Shown here piece after piece: positions 1-9,052 of a stretch of 64,000 nucleotides of DNA. The translations under genes were made by a program, and so were the position numbers. The notes under the pieces were generated by a model, which was given only the letters and a program-made list of their open reading frames with translations, searched no databases and was not told where the DNA came from. This stretch comes from Stentor roeselii (lineage: Eukaryota > Ciliophora > Heterotrichea > Heterotrichida > Stentoridae): assembly GCA_006503475.1 (NCBI GenBank), contig RSEH01000251.1, positions 1 to 64,000 on the forward strand, given 5' to 3'. Each line of letters begins with the position of its first letter. Positions within the stretch are counted from its first letter, which is position 1.

Positions 1-214
1 AACACCTGAGTGCCTAAAACTTAAAAGTAATATTAGTCATTTTATGATGTATTAATATATCAAAATTAACACCCTAACACCCTACACCCTATATCATTAC
101 CTACATTAATAACACCCTATATCAATTTCTCCAAATCAAAATTAACACTCATATAAGATTCTTCTCCATAAAATTAACACCCTACACAATCCTTGATACT
201 AACTATAAATCTAC
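1..214. repeat. Degenerate telomere-like repeats in 3' flank of CYC1
   Basis: Gene-free stretch rich in A and C on the + strand. Bases 68-92 read as near-tandem units of CCCTAACA/CCCTACA, and single ACACCCTA-type units recur near 111-120 and 177-187. The phrase AAATTAACAC precedes or carries three of them (about 63-72, 138-147, 171-180). CCCTAACA is the telomere unit I recall reported for heterotrichs (Stentor, Blepharisma). The units are too few and too diverged to be a functional telomere. They may be subtelomeric debris, an old fusion point, or chance in A/C-rich DNA. Confidence 0.45.
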
Positions 215-1186
215 TTACTTGCCTATGAAAAACGCTCGAGGGTGGGCTCTCTTCCACCCAAACTGTCGTTTAACCTTAAAGAATCTACTGAAGTATTTGT
301 ATTTCTTGTAGCCATCAGCGACATTGTACATTTCAACCCTCATATGCCAAATCGAAGTTCTAGCAACTTTCGTTCTAAAGAAAATGAAAGGTCCTAAAGT
401 GACAACCATCAAAGCAAACTTAAGCCAGGCGATTCTATATTCAAGGTTATCTTTGCTTCCCATAAAATGACAGAACTCAGCAACATCATAAGCCATCTGC
501 GGTGTAGAAGCCGGAGTTCCATCATCAAATTCCATCATTCCATCATAAAGTGGTCTAGGCATTCCAATAATCATATGTTTGAAGTAAGGATTAAAGTGTT
601 TTCCATCAGGAACATCAATTCCAAAAGGTGGTTCATGATGATATCCAGTCATAATATTGTAAACATAAGCCGGTCCTCCAGGTTTCGATATTCCAATTCT
701 ACTCAAGTCACTAGGATAAAGTCCACCATTTGCTGAGCGAGCATGATCCGGTGAGATATACGGTGAAAACATGAAGTCTGAAATCCTTTTATCTCTTTCT
801 TTCCATTCATGACGGAAGTATCCCTTCACATACCAATGGCCAGGACTCACTGGCGCCAAGTCCTTGACAATGGCTCCGAGTTCTCCTTGTCTGAAGGCCT
901 TTTTGATTAAAAAGTCGTATTTGTTCATAACCATCGAGTGGCAGGTGTTGCATGAACGGGTAAACACTTTGAATCCTCGTCGAAGGGTCAGAGCTGAGTA
1001 AGTCCCGAAGTAACGTTCAAAAGGCCAGTGAAACTTGTCAATCATTGCCTGCTCTTCGTACCCTTTGATACCTCTTCTCATTCCGATATCATCGCGATAG
1101 AGCCAGCATTTGCAATTATCCTTGTTATAATAGAGAGCCACTCCTGTTGCCCAGAGGAGAGTAGGTGTCGTAAGTAATGTCACCAT
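215..1186 (-). CDS. CYC1: Cytochrome c1, haem subunit of respiratory complex III
   Basis: Cytochrome c1 passes electrons from the Rieske protein to cytochrome c in the mitochondrial bc1 complex. The 323-residue product has the c-type haem motif CNTCH (C79, C82, H83) after the family's RRGFKVFTRS stretch. The axial methionine region is GMPRPL (M209), followed by the usual EFDDGTPAS segment. A C-terminal hydrophobic segment (about 255-270) and a basic tail match the membrane anchor and matrix tail. The haem motif is the normal two-cysteine form, unlike the one-cysteine form of euglenozoans. The short N-terminus holds a hydrophobic stretch but no obvious long presequence. It ends in TAA and opens on the first ATG after the TA-rich spacer. 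Confidence 0.95.
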   Translation of the reverse strand: MVTLLTTPTLLWATGVALYYNKDNCKCWLYRDDIGMRRGIKGYEEQAMIDKFHWPFERYFGTYSALTLRRGFKVFTRSCNTCHSMVMNKYDFLIKKAFRQGELGAIVKDLAPVSPGHWYVKGYFRHEWKERDKRISDFMFSPYISPDHARSANGGLYPSDLSRIGISKPGGPAYVYNIMTGYHHEPPFGIDVPDGKHFNPYFKHMIIGMPRPLYDGMMEFDDGTPASTPQMAYDVAEFCHFMGSKDNLEYRIAWLKFALMVVTLGPFIFFRTKVARTSIWHMRVEMYNVADGYKKYKYFSRFFKVKRQFGWKRAHPRAFFIGK

Positions 1187-1301
1187 TTATTTTGTGGACC
1201 TGGTGGATTGACTTTAGATGGAAGATTAGACACCGGCTTCAGGAAGAGCCTGTCACTTGAATTTTATTGACTCCGGGAAAAAATGAAAAAATATAAAAAC
1301 T

Positions 1302-1850
1302 ATGAGGTCCTCTCTTAACTCGACTGATATGCAACTGCCTAAAAAAAGACCTGTTAGGACACTTGATGGACTTTCTTCTAGTGTCGATAAGTTTGTCAAG
1401 AAAAAGACATTGTCTAAGTGTATTTTATATGCAGCTGATCAAAGCATCATCATGAACTACTTCGGGTTTATTGAAGACAAAAAAAAGAAATTTTTGATTT
1501 TTGAAAAAAGTGCTAAAAACGTTGACTGGGCTGTAAGAAACACTCCCAGGTTTAAAGAATTCGTAAATTTTAAAAAGATTTGTCTTATTAATGAAACTCT
1601 TGACCTTAATAAGGACTATGATGTTAAAGATCTTGATAGGCAGAAAATCAAAATTGACAAAATGATGGATGAGTTTGAAAAATGGATTTTGGAGCCTCAG
1701 GTCGAAGTTGTGGAAAACCAGGATAAGAGCTGGAAAGATCATTTTGTATCGTTGATAAATCTTATTTCTCAGGCAGAAATGAAAAAGAAAGAAGAACTTG
1801 TATCTAAATATCGAGTGCTTCTCTCTAGTCAAGTTACGAAGACTGCATAA
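1302..1850 (+). CDS. Unknown 182-residue lysine-rich protein
   Basis: I do not recognise a family. The product is basic at the N-terminus (KKRPVR, KFVKKK) and rich in Lys, Asp and Phe. It is predicted largely helical, with no signal peptide, membrane segment or known motif. Two starts are possible: the first ATG, or M10 (at 1329), which is followed by a basic segment. It lies head-to-head with CYC1 across a 115-bp spacer and tail-to-tail with the FAM135-like gene 41 bp away. The frame is open throughout, with codon use like its neighbours, so it is probably a real gene. It ends in TAA. Confidence 0.7.
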   Translation: MRSSLNSTDMQLPKKRPVRTLDGLSSSVDKFVKKKTLSKCILYAADQSIIMNYFGFIEDKKKKFLIFEKSAKNVDWAVRNTPRFKEFVNFKKICLINETLDLNKDYDVKDLDRQKIKIDKMMDEFEKWILEPQVEVVENQDKSWKDHFVSLINLISQAEMKKKEELVSKYRVLLSSQVTKTA

Positions 1851-1891
1851 CTAAACTAGCAGTTAATAAATTTACGAAAAACTTTCATTTA

Positions 1892-3844
1892 TCAAAGCAG
1901 GTATTTAAAAACCAATATATTCAAGAACTGAAGGTTATCCAAAAACATGACATGTGCACTTCTTCCAATTAAATTTCCAACTTCCATGGAATTGATATTA
2001 AAAATAGTGTTGATCCTATGAAAGCTTCCATGAATGCTTCGCAACAAAGCATCGACCATCTGAAATTCAACACTATCCTGTGCAGCTCCAACAGGTACTT
2101 CAGCCCTAGCAGAGTAAAAAGGAACATAAGAGTCCTGCGAGCTGCTAAAGAACAAGACTTTAACGAACCATCCAAGTCCATCAGCCTTTGCGAGTCTAAA
2201 GATCGTACTTTGTTTGACATCTTTTTCATCTTTCAGCGCGAGCTGCATTAAAACCGTGCTTTGTTTGATCTTGCAAAGGACCCACATTCCAGCGTCAATC
2301 AAAAACGACTCGTTGTTGGCGCATCCAAGATGAGGACAAGCCAGAGAAAGATAACTGTAAAATCTTTCTTTAATACTGGAAAGCCTTGGAAGGGCCGCTC
2401 TGATGATAAGACCTCCTAAAGAATGGCCAATAAAACTGATACGGTCAATGTGGATACTTGAGTAGCTTCTTATAAACTCTTTAACCTCCTCTGCAAGTCT
2501 TCCGCCCATTTCTAAGATAGACCCGTCAGTTTTACCTTCATTACAACGAGAAAGTAGAAAAAGACCTTTAGGGAAAATGTTTGAAATCGTATCTTGCAGC
2601 ATCTTCACGTCAATTGAACTCCCCAGGTACCCATGGACCAGGATAATCAAGTGACGAGACCGGTGGACAGGACTACTGATGACTTGGGGATTAGGGACTT
2701 CTTGCCCTGCTTTAAAATAACAAGTTTCAAATAAAATCGTGTTGTTTTCAGCAGTTGAAAACACTTTATTATCAATCACTTGAAAATAATTCATATTCAC
2801 GAAGCTGCCACTTGCTTTCAATTTTTTCGCGGTTTCTAAGTCATCTGCACTTTTCAAATCGGATTTTTCTATTTCTCCGTTTTTCAGTTCTCTGATAATA
2901 TTTTCACCCCACCGGTCATCCATTAAAGTGATAAATTCTTTCATCAGCTTCTGGACAATCATATCAGGTTTTTCTTTCAAACACGTCAAAAACTCATGTT
3001 TAAGCCTCATGATCTTAGCAGCGACTTCTTGAATTTCAATGAAAATCTCCTGAGCAACTTCATACCTGTTCCTACTTTCAACACATCTAGAAAAAAGCAC
3101 CCGGTTTAAAGTTTTGAAGATAAAATCTGCTTCATTTTCACTTTTTCTAACCAAAGGCAAGGCCAGAGGTTCTTCAGTCCCCAGTCCAAGTAAGGCTAAA
3201 AGCCTGTTAAAAGCGATTCCAAGAGGAAGAAGGTAAAAATCATAAGCCTTATCAATCCTTTCAGCTGTCAAGTTCTGAGTCAATTCAGGAAAAATCAGTT
3301 CTGTGTAATCTCCTTGAACTTTATAGTTCGTCGGGTAAAAGTGAATCGTTGCTGAAAGTGAAGAGCTGAAACTATCTAAAAAAGTAATGAAAAGCATCTG
3401 GTTAAACCCAATCATTTGAGGAGTTAAAGAATAAGTCACTTCTGAAACTTTCTGAAATAAAGAGAAATTTGGTTGAAATGATAAAAAACTTGTCACGGAA
3501 TCAGGGGCAAGGTCACCGTTGATATCTGTGAACATCAACTCGACTAGCAAAGTCATTTGTGGGGATTCTTCACAGGTAGGGTCGAGTTCTGTACGGAAAA
3601 CAACTGTTTCGCAAAATTTCACGATTTCTTCTGCGTATTTTAAAAGAAAAACCTTGGATGTGTAGACCTGGTCTAATGTTTGGGGTTGGGTCAGGTTGTG
3701 AAATTTTTTGGCAGTCTTCACGAAATCGGAGAAGTAGGGAATTGCATTTGTTATAGTTATCTGAAGGTAGTAGAGACCTTGTAGGAACACGTCGATGTTA
3801 CGGAAGGAGTCAAGGTAAAGGACTATATCGAGCTGAGCTTGCAT
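1892..3844 (-). CDS. FAM135-type alpha/beta-hydrolase (putative serine esterase/lipase)
   Basis: 650 residues with the FAM135 layout. An N-terminal domain opens with the family's FRNIDVFLQGLYYLQI stretch. A long helical middle follows, then a C-terminal DUF676-type lipase fold from about residue 395. Visible lipase elements are the oxyanion strand ILVHGYLGS, the nucleophile elbow GHSLGG (S475), an acidic residue in SSSQDSYVP and a histidine in GRSAHVMFLDN. A full Ser-Asp-His triad therefore seems present. The C-terminus (LVFKYLL) matches the normal family end. The stop is TGA followed directly by TAA. FAM135 proteins are poorly characterised; lipase activity is inferred from the fold. There is no signal peptide, so it is probably cytosolic. 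Confidence 0.88.
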   Translation of the reverse strand: MQAQLDIVLYLDSFRNIDVFLQGLYYLQITITNAIPYFSDFVKTAKKFHNLTQPQTLDQVYTSKVFLLKYAEEIVKFCETVVFRTELDPTCEESPQMTLLVELMFTDINGDLAPDSVTSFLSFQPNFSLFQKVSEVTYSLTPQMIGFNQMLFITFLDSFSSSLSATIHFYPTNYKVQGDYTELIFPELTQNLTAERIDKAYDFYLLPLGIAFNRLLALLGLGTEEPLALPLVRKSENEADFIFKTLNRVLFSRCVESRNRYEVAQEIFIEIQEVAAKIMRLKHEFLTCLKEKPDMIVQKLMKEFITLMDDRWGENIIRELKNGEIEKSDLKSADDLETAKKLKASGSFVNMNYFQVIDNKVFSTAENNTILFETCYFKAGQEVPNPQVISSPVHRSRHLIILVHGYLGSSIDVKMLQDTISNIFPKGLFLLSRCNEGKTDGSILEMGGRLAEEVKEFIRSYSSIHIDRISFIGHSLGGLIIRAALPRLSSIKERFYSYLSLACPHLGCANNESFLIDAGMWVLCKIKQSTVLMQLALKDEKDVKQSTIFRLAKADGLGWFVKVLFFSSSQDSYVPFYSARAEVPVGAAQDSVEFQMVDALLRSIHGSFHRINTIFNINSMEVGNLIGRSAHVMFLDNLQFLNILVFKYLL

Positions 3845-3898
3845 TTATATGATATGAAAAATGAGGGCTTTTTGAAGTGAGTTTAGGGTGTTATTAGT

Positions 3899-5992
3899 TT
3901 AAGTTATTATGTGTTTTAACCACTTATTCACTTTTGCCACTAGTTCTGCACGAGGACAGGGTTTTACTATCACTCCATCCATCCCACTTTCTAGACATTT
4001 CAAGTTGATTTCATCGCTTGCATGGGAGGTGTACCCGATAATCGGAGGAATTTTCTTTATTTTTCCATCACTCTGCATTTTCTTAAGTTTTTTCGTAGTC
4101 TCCCAGCCATCGAGAACTGGCATTTCACAGTCCATCAAAATAAGACTAAAAGGTTCTTCCATAATTTTCCTAATCGCGTCATTTCCATTATTCGAAAACT
4201 CAATCAAAAAGCCTTCTTTTTCAAGAATTTTCTGAATAGCGAAGGTGTTAAAAGGTTCATCATCAACGATAAGAATCCTTTCATTAGAGTTCCTGTTATT
4301 TTCAATGCAAACTTTACCGAAAACTGATTGATTAGTAGAAAAAAGGTTATTTTTCCCTTCAATCAAGTCGATTTTAAATGAAAAACTTGAACCCACTCCA
4401 GGATTCGAAGTGACTTTGACCCCATCGCCGCCTAACTTGAAGGTAAGCATGCTTGATATGAACAAACCCAGGCCAGTGCCTTGAGGGTTGAGCAGATGTG
4501 AGTCTTCAAGTTTTCCGAACTGTTTGAAGAGATGAGGGATTTTTTCTTCAGGGATTCCTACTCCTGTGTCTTGTATCATAAAGTTCAGAAAAGCTTGATC
4601 TGATGATACATGAAGAGTAATCGTTCCTGATATTGTAAATTTCACGGAATTGCTTAGAAGGTTTAATAGAATCTGTTTTAAACGGTTTGGGTCTGATTGG
4701 ATTATTTCTGGAACTGATTTCAAAGTTAACTCGAGACTTATTGGACGGTTCTTTGTTTGTATTTTGATTAGAGTGAAACAATCGTTTATCAGTTTGCGAA
4801 GGTCGAAGCTGATCGAGGATATCTTTAAAGACCCTGCAACTATTTGGGAATAGTCTAGTAGGTCATTGATTAAGCACAAAAGATAAGAACAAGAACAGTA
4901 AAGTACATCGATTTTTTCTTGATTTTCCTGAGAAATCTGAGAATCCTCTCTTAACTGTTCAGTAACAAGTAACATCGAGTTGGTAGGAGTTCGAAGTTCA
5001 TGTGAAACAGTCCTCAACAATAAAGACTTGTACTTATTTTCCTTGCTTTCATTTTCCAGTCTGATCACCTTGGAAATATCTCGAGCATAAACAATGACAC
5101 ACTTATTATGATCCCACTTAACGACTCTCCCTTTCCACTCAATAATTTTTCCTAACTTTTCAGTAACACCTAAGGAAAGTTCATATCCAAACTCTTTTTG
5201 AAAGCCTTTAGAAATATCGTCAATAAGGTAAAGTTGTTCATCTGATTCGTGCTCTTGATAGTACTTCAAGTCTGAAAGGTAAAAAACTGCCTCTTCACCT
5301 TGAGTCAGGTCTTTCATCACTGAATTGCTGAGGACTTGATTTAAGTGCTGGTCAAGGACTAGGATGCCATCTGAAATAGCTCCGACTATTAATTCTATTT
5401 TACTCATGCTGATTTCCACTTCTTTTTTCGCTTTGAACAGAGAAAGGTCTTGAAGATAGTCAAAATAAATTGACAGGGCCAAGAAAACTGAGACTGCAAC
5501 AAAACTTGTGAAGGCTCTTTCGTTGAAGGTTAAGATGTAACCTGAAGAGTATCCTATTGATATGAAGATGGCTTCGAATTTTAGGATGTATAAGAATATC
5601 GACTTAATACTCATAAAAAGCTGTCTTTGGTAATATAAGGTCTGAATTATGTAGTTCATTAAGTATACTCGACTGTTTTGAGTGTCGCTGTAAAAAGCGA
5701 AAAACATCAGCATTATTGAGATGATCTCACTGTGTATAAATGAAAATATCGCAGATCGCAATGAACTTTTTTTAGCCCATGATGAACAGACAAAGAAATA
5801 AATGAAAAAAACCAAGTTTATTGCACGAGACTTCCAATTGGAGTCAAGTCCATTTAAATAAACATCTGAGAGAAAGGTCAGTAACGCTATGATAAAATTA
5901 GCGTAACAAGCAAGAGAAAGTTTGCGGCTGCTCCATTTAAGTTTACTTTTCCACATCTCAGAATAAACAGATTCATCTAAGTCCATGTCCAT
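3899..5992 (-). CDS. Membrane hybrid histidine kinase with receiver domain
   Basis: 697 residues. About six hydrophobic segments occupy residues 25-185, with a PAS-like region at about 195-310. A HisKA domain follows with phospho-acceptor H331 in VSHELRTP. The HATPase has an N-box (LLNLLSNSVKF), G1 (DTGVGIP) and G2 (GTGLGLF). A C-terminal receiver has the VDDEP acidic pocket, phospho-acceptor D621 in LMDCEMP, a GYTSHA switch residue and VKP lysine. All catalytic boxes look intact, so it should autophosphorylate and pass phosphate to its own receiver. No HPt domain is present; a separate HPt partner would be needed for onward relay. Its signal is unknown. Such kinases are numerous in ciliates. 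It ends in TAA. Confidence 0.93.
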   Translation of the reverse strand: MDMDLDESVYSEMWKSKLKWSSRKLSLACYANFIIALLTFLSDVYLNGLDSNWKSRAINLVFFIYFFVCSSWAKKSSLRSAIFSFIHSEIISIMLMFFAFYSDTQNSRVYLMNYIIQTLYYQRQLFMSIKSIFLYILKFEAIFISIGYSSGYILTFNERAFTSFVAVSVFLALSIYFDYLQDLSLFKAKKEVEISMSKIELIVGAISDGILVLDQHLNQVLSNSVMKDLTQGEEAVFYLSDLKYYQEHESDEQLYLIDDISKGFQKEFGYELSLGVTEKLGKIIEWKGRVVKWDHNKCVIVYARDISKVIRLENESKENKYKSLLLRTVSHELRTPTNSMLLVTEQLREDSQISQENQEKIDVLYCSCSYLLCLINDLLDYSQIVAGSLKISSISFDLRKLINDCFTLIKIQTKNRPISLELTLKSVPEIIQSDPNRLKQILLNLLSNSVKFTISGTITLHVSSDQAFLNFMIQDTGVGIPEEKIPHLFKQFGKLEDSHLLNPQGTGLGLFISSMLTFKLGGDGVKVTSNPGVGSSFSFKIDLIEGKNNLFSTNQSVFGKVCIENNRNSNERILIVDDEPFNTFAIQKILEKEGFLIEFSNNGNDAIRKIMEEPFSLILMDCEMPVLDGWETTKKLKKMQSDGKIKKIPPIIGYTSHASDEINLKCLESGMDGVIVKPCPRAELVAKVNKWLKHIIT

Positions 5993-6152
5993 TATTATAA
6001 GTCACTTTTATATCTGGGCAATAAAGCTATTAATATTAAGTGTTTATAACAATACAATAACAATTTTTATAAGAAGGGCATGTAAATAACTAGGGTAGAG
6101 ATAATAAAATTTTAATCAGTTGGTTTTATGATGTTTATTATTTAAATTAATC

Positions 6153-6166
6153 TAACTAATTAGTTA
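6153..6166. repeat. 14-bp perfect palindrome
   Basis: TAACTAATTAGTTA reads identically on both strands. It lies about 160 bp upstream of the histidine kinase start codon. In AT-rich DNA a 14-bp palindrome can arise by chance, so a regulatory role is only a suggestion. Confidence 0.4.
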
Positions 6167-6355
6167 GTTATAAAAGAAATACTTAAATATTTTTGGTTAC
6201 CTGCAGTTCTTCAACAAGGATACTTTAAAGATTATTAGATTATAGCTTCATATCATTGATTATTACTTATTTAGAGTTTTTAGCTTTGAATTTTACCTAA
6301 AAGATAGATTACTTAACATCAGTTCCCTCATGTATCCTTTCCTGCAATTAATGGT

Positions 6356-6380
6356 GTTCATGAACGACTATAGTTGTTCA
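6356..6380. repeat. Overlapping palindromes
   Basis: GTTCATGAAC (6356-6365) is a perfect palindrome. It overlaps a 20-bp near-perfect one at 6361-6380, whose only mismatched pair is one G-T. Mixed-base palindromes of this length are less expected by chance than pure AT ones. It sits inside the 3-kb gene-free stretch. Confidence 0.5.
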
Positions 6381-7852
6381 TAATCACCCAAAAGGAATCT
6401 AGTAAATGTGAATAAAATAGACAATATATGCATGGTAAAAATGCAGAATGCATCTCTATTAAAACCTTGCTTTGATAGTGATAATTATAATGCATATAAG
6501 TTAGTTTAGGATAAATAGTTTAGAATTCATGGTGAATAGATATAGATTATCTTACAATATTTAAGCTAATTCTTTTACTTTGCAAGTACTTTACAATTCA
6601 ATTTGTTATAAATTAAAATAGGTTTACTTTATATCATTTCTGTTTAATAGCATTAAGTACAAATTGCACCATCATATGATATTTTACTGATCCCAAATCC
6701 GAATTCTCATAATGAATAATTACTGCCTTTATTTTTTTTATTTTTTGACAATTTTGGAGTTTGATAATCAAACCATTCATGTTTCAGTCTAAAGTTTTTC
6801 TTCAAATAGAACGCCCAACTTATTTAGAAATTTTACAACATGTATACCATAGTTGGTTTATAATTTATATCAAAGCTAATAGGAAATCTTATCAGTATAA
6901 TAGAGTCACAACTAGTAAAACCATTAAGAGTCTCAGGGAGATCTACCAAAGTGTACCTCTTTAGAGTTTTTTCACTAGAATATCATATTCATCTCTTCTC
7001 AAATTTGATGTTGATTTTTATAACCTGCATTCATAAATTCAATAATATTATAAAAATGATCAGAAAATGACGAAAGATTCCTAACCTCTAAAATTTGACA
7101 ATAGGCTAAAAATATCCATATATTTTTTCATTCGTAAATTGATTGTTAAAAAATACCAGCTAATAAATTAATCAAATAATTGTAACTTTAATTGATTAAG
7201 ATTTAATTTTATAAATATGAGATTGTATAAGAGATTATTGATATATTCAAGATATCCTTGAGACTTTCCTCTCATTTGAGAGAAGTTGAGACCATTTAAG
7301 ATATATTAATATATATAATTTTCTGTGTAAATAGTACACCTACAACATACTCATCTTATATTTAGTAATTTTATATGATCTAATAGTAATAAATAATAAG
7401 TTAAAAGCTTATATCTTACAATATTCATTAAACAAGAGGAAAAAGTAGTTTTATGTTTTGATTGAAAAAATCAACTTTTATACCAAAGCGAAATAATACT
7501 TAAACTCCACCATAAAGGCAACTAACTTAGTGAAGTATAATATTATGGATTAGAGTCTATTAAGTTAAAATATTTTCATAGAAGTTTAAGAAAGATTTAG
7601 ACAGGTTGAAAATTTTAACATATTTTAAAAATTTTAAACAGATTTAAGTTTTAATATGTAATTTATGGGTAATATGTTAATTCTATCCATAACACAAAAG
7701 GAATAAACAGAGGTAGAGTTTGTTTTTTTTGTAAGAGTTTCCAGCTTCAACTGACATTCAACGCAAGCAATATCTATGCAAATAACTTGAAATCGGTTTT
7801 TTGGGCTCTTTCTCTTTTATGCATTTATCTTCTTTAAATATGCAGGAAAGTC

Positions 7853-8072
7853 GAAATTCTCAATTGTTTAATTGAGAATTTTCTTGTTATTCTGAGCTTA
7901 TTTTAAGTTGTTCCATGAGCGAAATTTAAACCAATTCTTTTCACTTTTTGATGTTTTTTCTATATTTGAATTGTACTTAGATTACAACTTTATCAAGTTG
8001 TGATTTTTTTTGCCTTTAGGCTAGGAACAGGTATCATGAAGGATTCAAAGCGTTGAACTGATACTAGTCAGT
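7853..8072. other. Cluster of three hairpins; candidate structured RNA or regulatory DNA
   Basis: Hairpin 1 (7853-7882) has a 12-bp perfect stem plus one G-T pair around a 4-nt GTTT loop. Hairpin 2 (7980-8005) has an 11-bp stem with three G-T pairs and loop TATC; a T run follows at 8004-8011. Hairpin 3 (8057-8072) has a 5-bp stem and 6-nt loop. G-T pairs in stem 2 fit RNA folding better than DNA symmetry, and the T run could act as a Pol III-type stop on the + strand. No known RNA family was recognised. Confidence 0.35.
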
Positions 8073-9052
8073 ATTTTCTCTGTAAAAAGACTGAAAACAG
8101 AAAAAATTAACTAGTAAGGATGAGTCTCCTGAAATTACCTTCAATAAGTTTAACTTCTTCATCATGGTTGGTAAATCCATAATGAAAGATCCACAAGTGA
8201 CTTTTAGATATAGTTATTGACACTTGAGTTTAAATGCTTCAGTAGATAATTTTTAAGTCCTGAGCAGGCCTTTCCGCAAGACCGCAAATTCAAATTTTTC
8301 TTTGTAAAATTTATTATACCTTGAAATATAACTGATATCATGCAGATCAGAAAAAAGTTTCAACGGTAGCTTGAACTCTCCCAAGTCTTTACTAAGAACT
8401 TGCCGTATCTTAAAGTAAAGTTTTTATAAAACTACTCTAATAGTATTTTAGCGGCGATGATGAATCAAGATTGTGTTAATCTCTTATTCTTGGCTTACTG
8501 TTTATGTTATAACCATGAAATAAACATGAGCTAAATCTAAAATTATTCCATCATGGTCTTTCCCACTGAAATTTATTGATTGATGATGCAATAACTTAAA
8601 ATAATTCATTTTAATTTATAAGAATTTGGAATGACTTGGTGATGCTAGAATTTAGGTCAATTTATAATTCAAACTAGAAATCAGATTATCATAGATAGAC
8701 TTAATAGGTTGATTTTTTTCAAGATAATATTGAATGAATATCAAAATTAATATCATAAAATATTTAAAAATAAACAAACGATATTATCTGATAAATATTC
8801 ATAAATTGTATGAAATATGAAGATTTTTAAATTTATAGGCAATAAAATAACTTCTATACAATCAAATATAACAGAATCTATATAGCAGCTAATCTTATCA
8901 CCTTGGATAATTATAATAACTGTAAAATTCATAATATTTAACTCTTCTAACCACTCACTAAAAAAATTTCTCCCTTATCTCATCCCTAAAAATCCTTTCC
9001 CCAATAAAACCAAAACCACCTAAATTAAAATAAACTCAAATGAAAACCGATT

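Larger units (their letters stand above)
5993..9052. other. 3-kb gene-free AT-rich stretch with palindromes
   Basis: No convincing gene on either strand. The longest open frame (67 codons near 6761) has no recognisable features and AT-driven composition. Other spacers in this window are 2-850 bp, so 3 kb is an outlier. It carries a 14-bp palindrome (6153-6166), overlapping palindromes at 6356-6380, two strong hairpins (7853-7882, 7980-8005) and a smaller one (8057-8072). About 7690-8420 is less AT-rich than the rest and includes a 41-codon open run near 8104-8220 without a good start. Possible contents are a non-coding RNA gene, a replication origin, or a decayed gene. I found no tRNA or rRNA signature. 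Confidence 0.6.

Noticed and set aside
68-92. Telomerase RNA template
   Set aside because: The repeat run could in principle be a template in a telomerase RNA gene, but template strings are 1.5 units, not the scattered units seen here, and no T-run end or pseudoknot was visible around it.
1892-1894. TGA read as tryptophan
   Set aside because: FAM135 proteins end at this point, and long frames elsewhere contain no TGA, so it is read as a stop.
6761-6964. 67-codon open frame in the gene-free island
   Set aside because: No recognisable motif, AT-driven codons, and no coding-like flanks; such frames are expected by chance in 3 kb.
8012-8023. U2 snRNA-like GCCTTTxGGCTA string
   Set aside because: The match to the U2 5' end stops after about a dozen bases and neither the branch-pairing GTAGTA segment nor an Sm site follows.
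8104-8220. 41-codon open run as an old gene fragment
   Set aside because: No start, no similarity I can name, and no continuation in any frame; too short to support.
8265-8305. tRNA-like T-arm (AAATTCAAAT)
   Set aside because: The five-base stem does not pair fully, and no acceptor or anticodon arms can be drawn around it.
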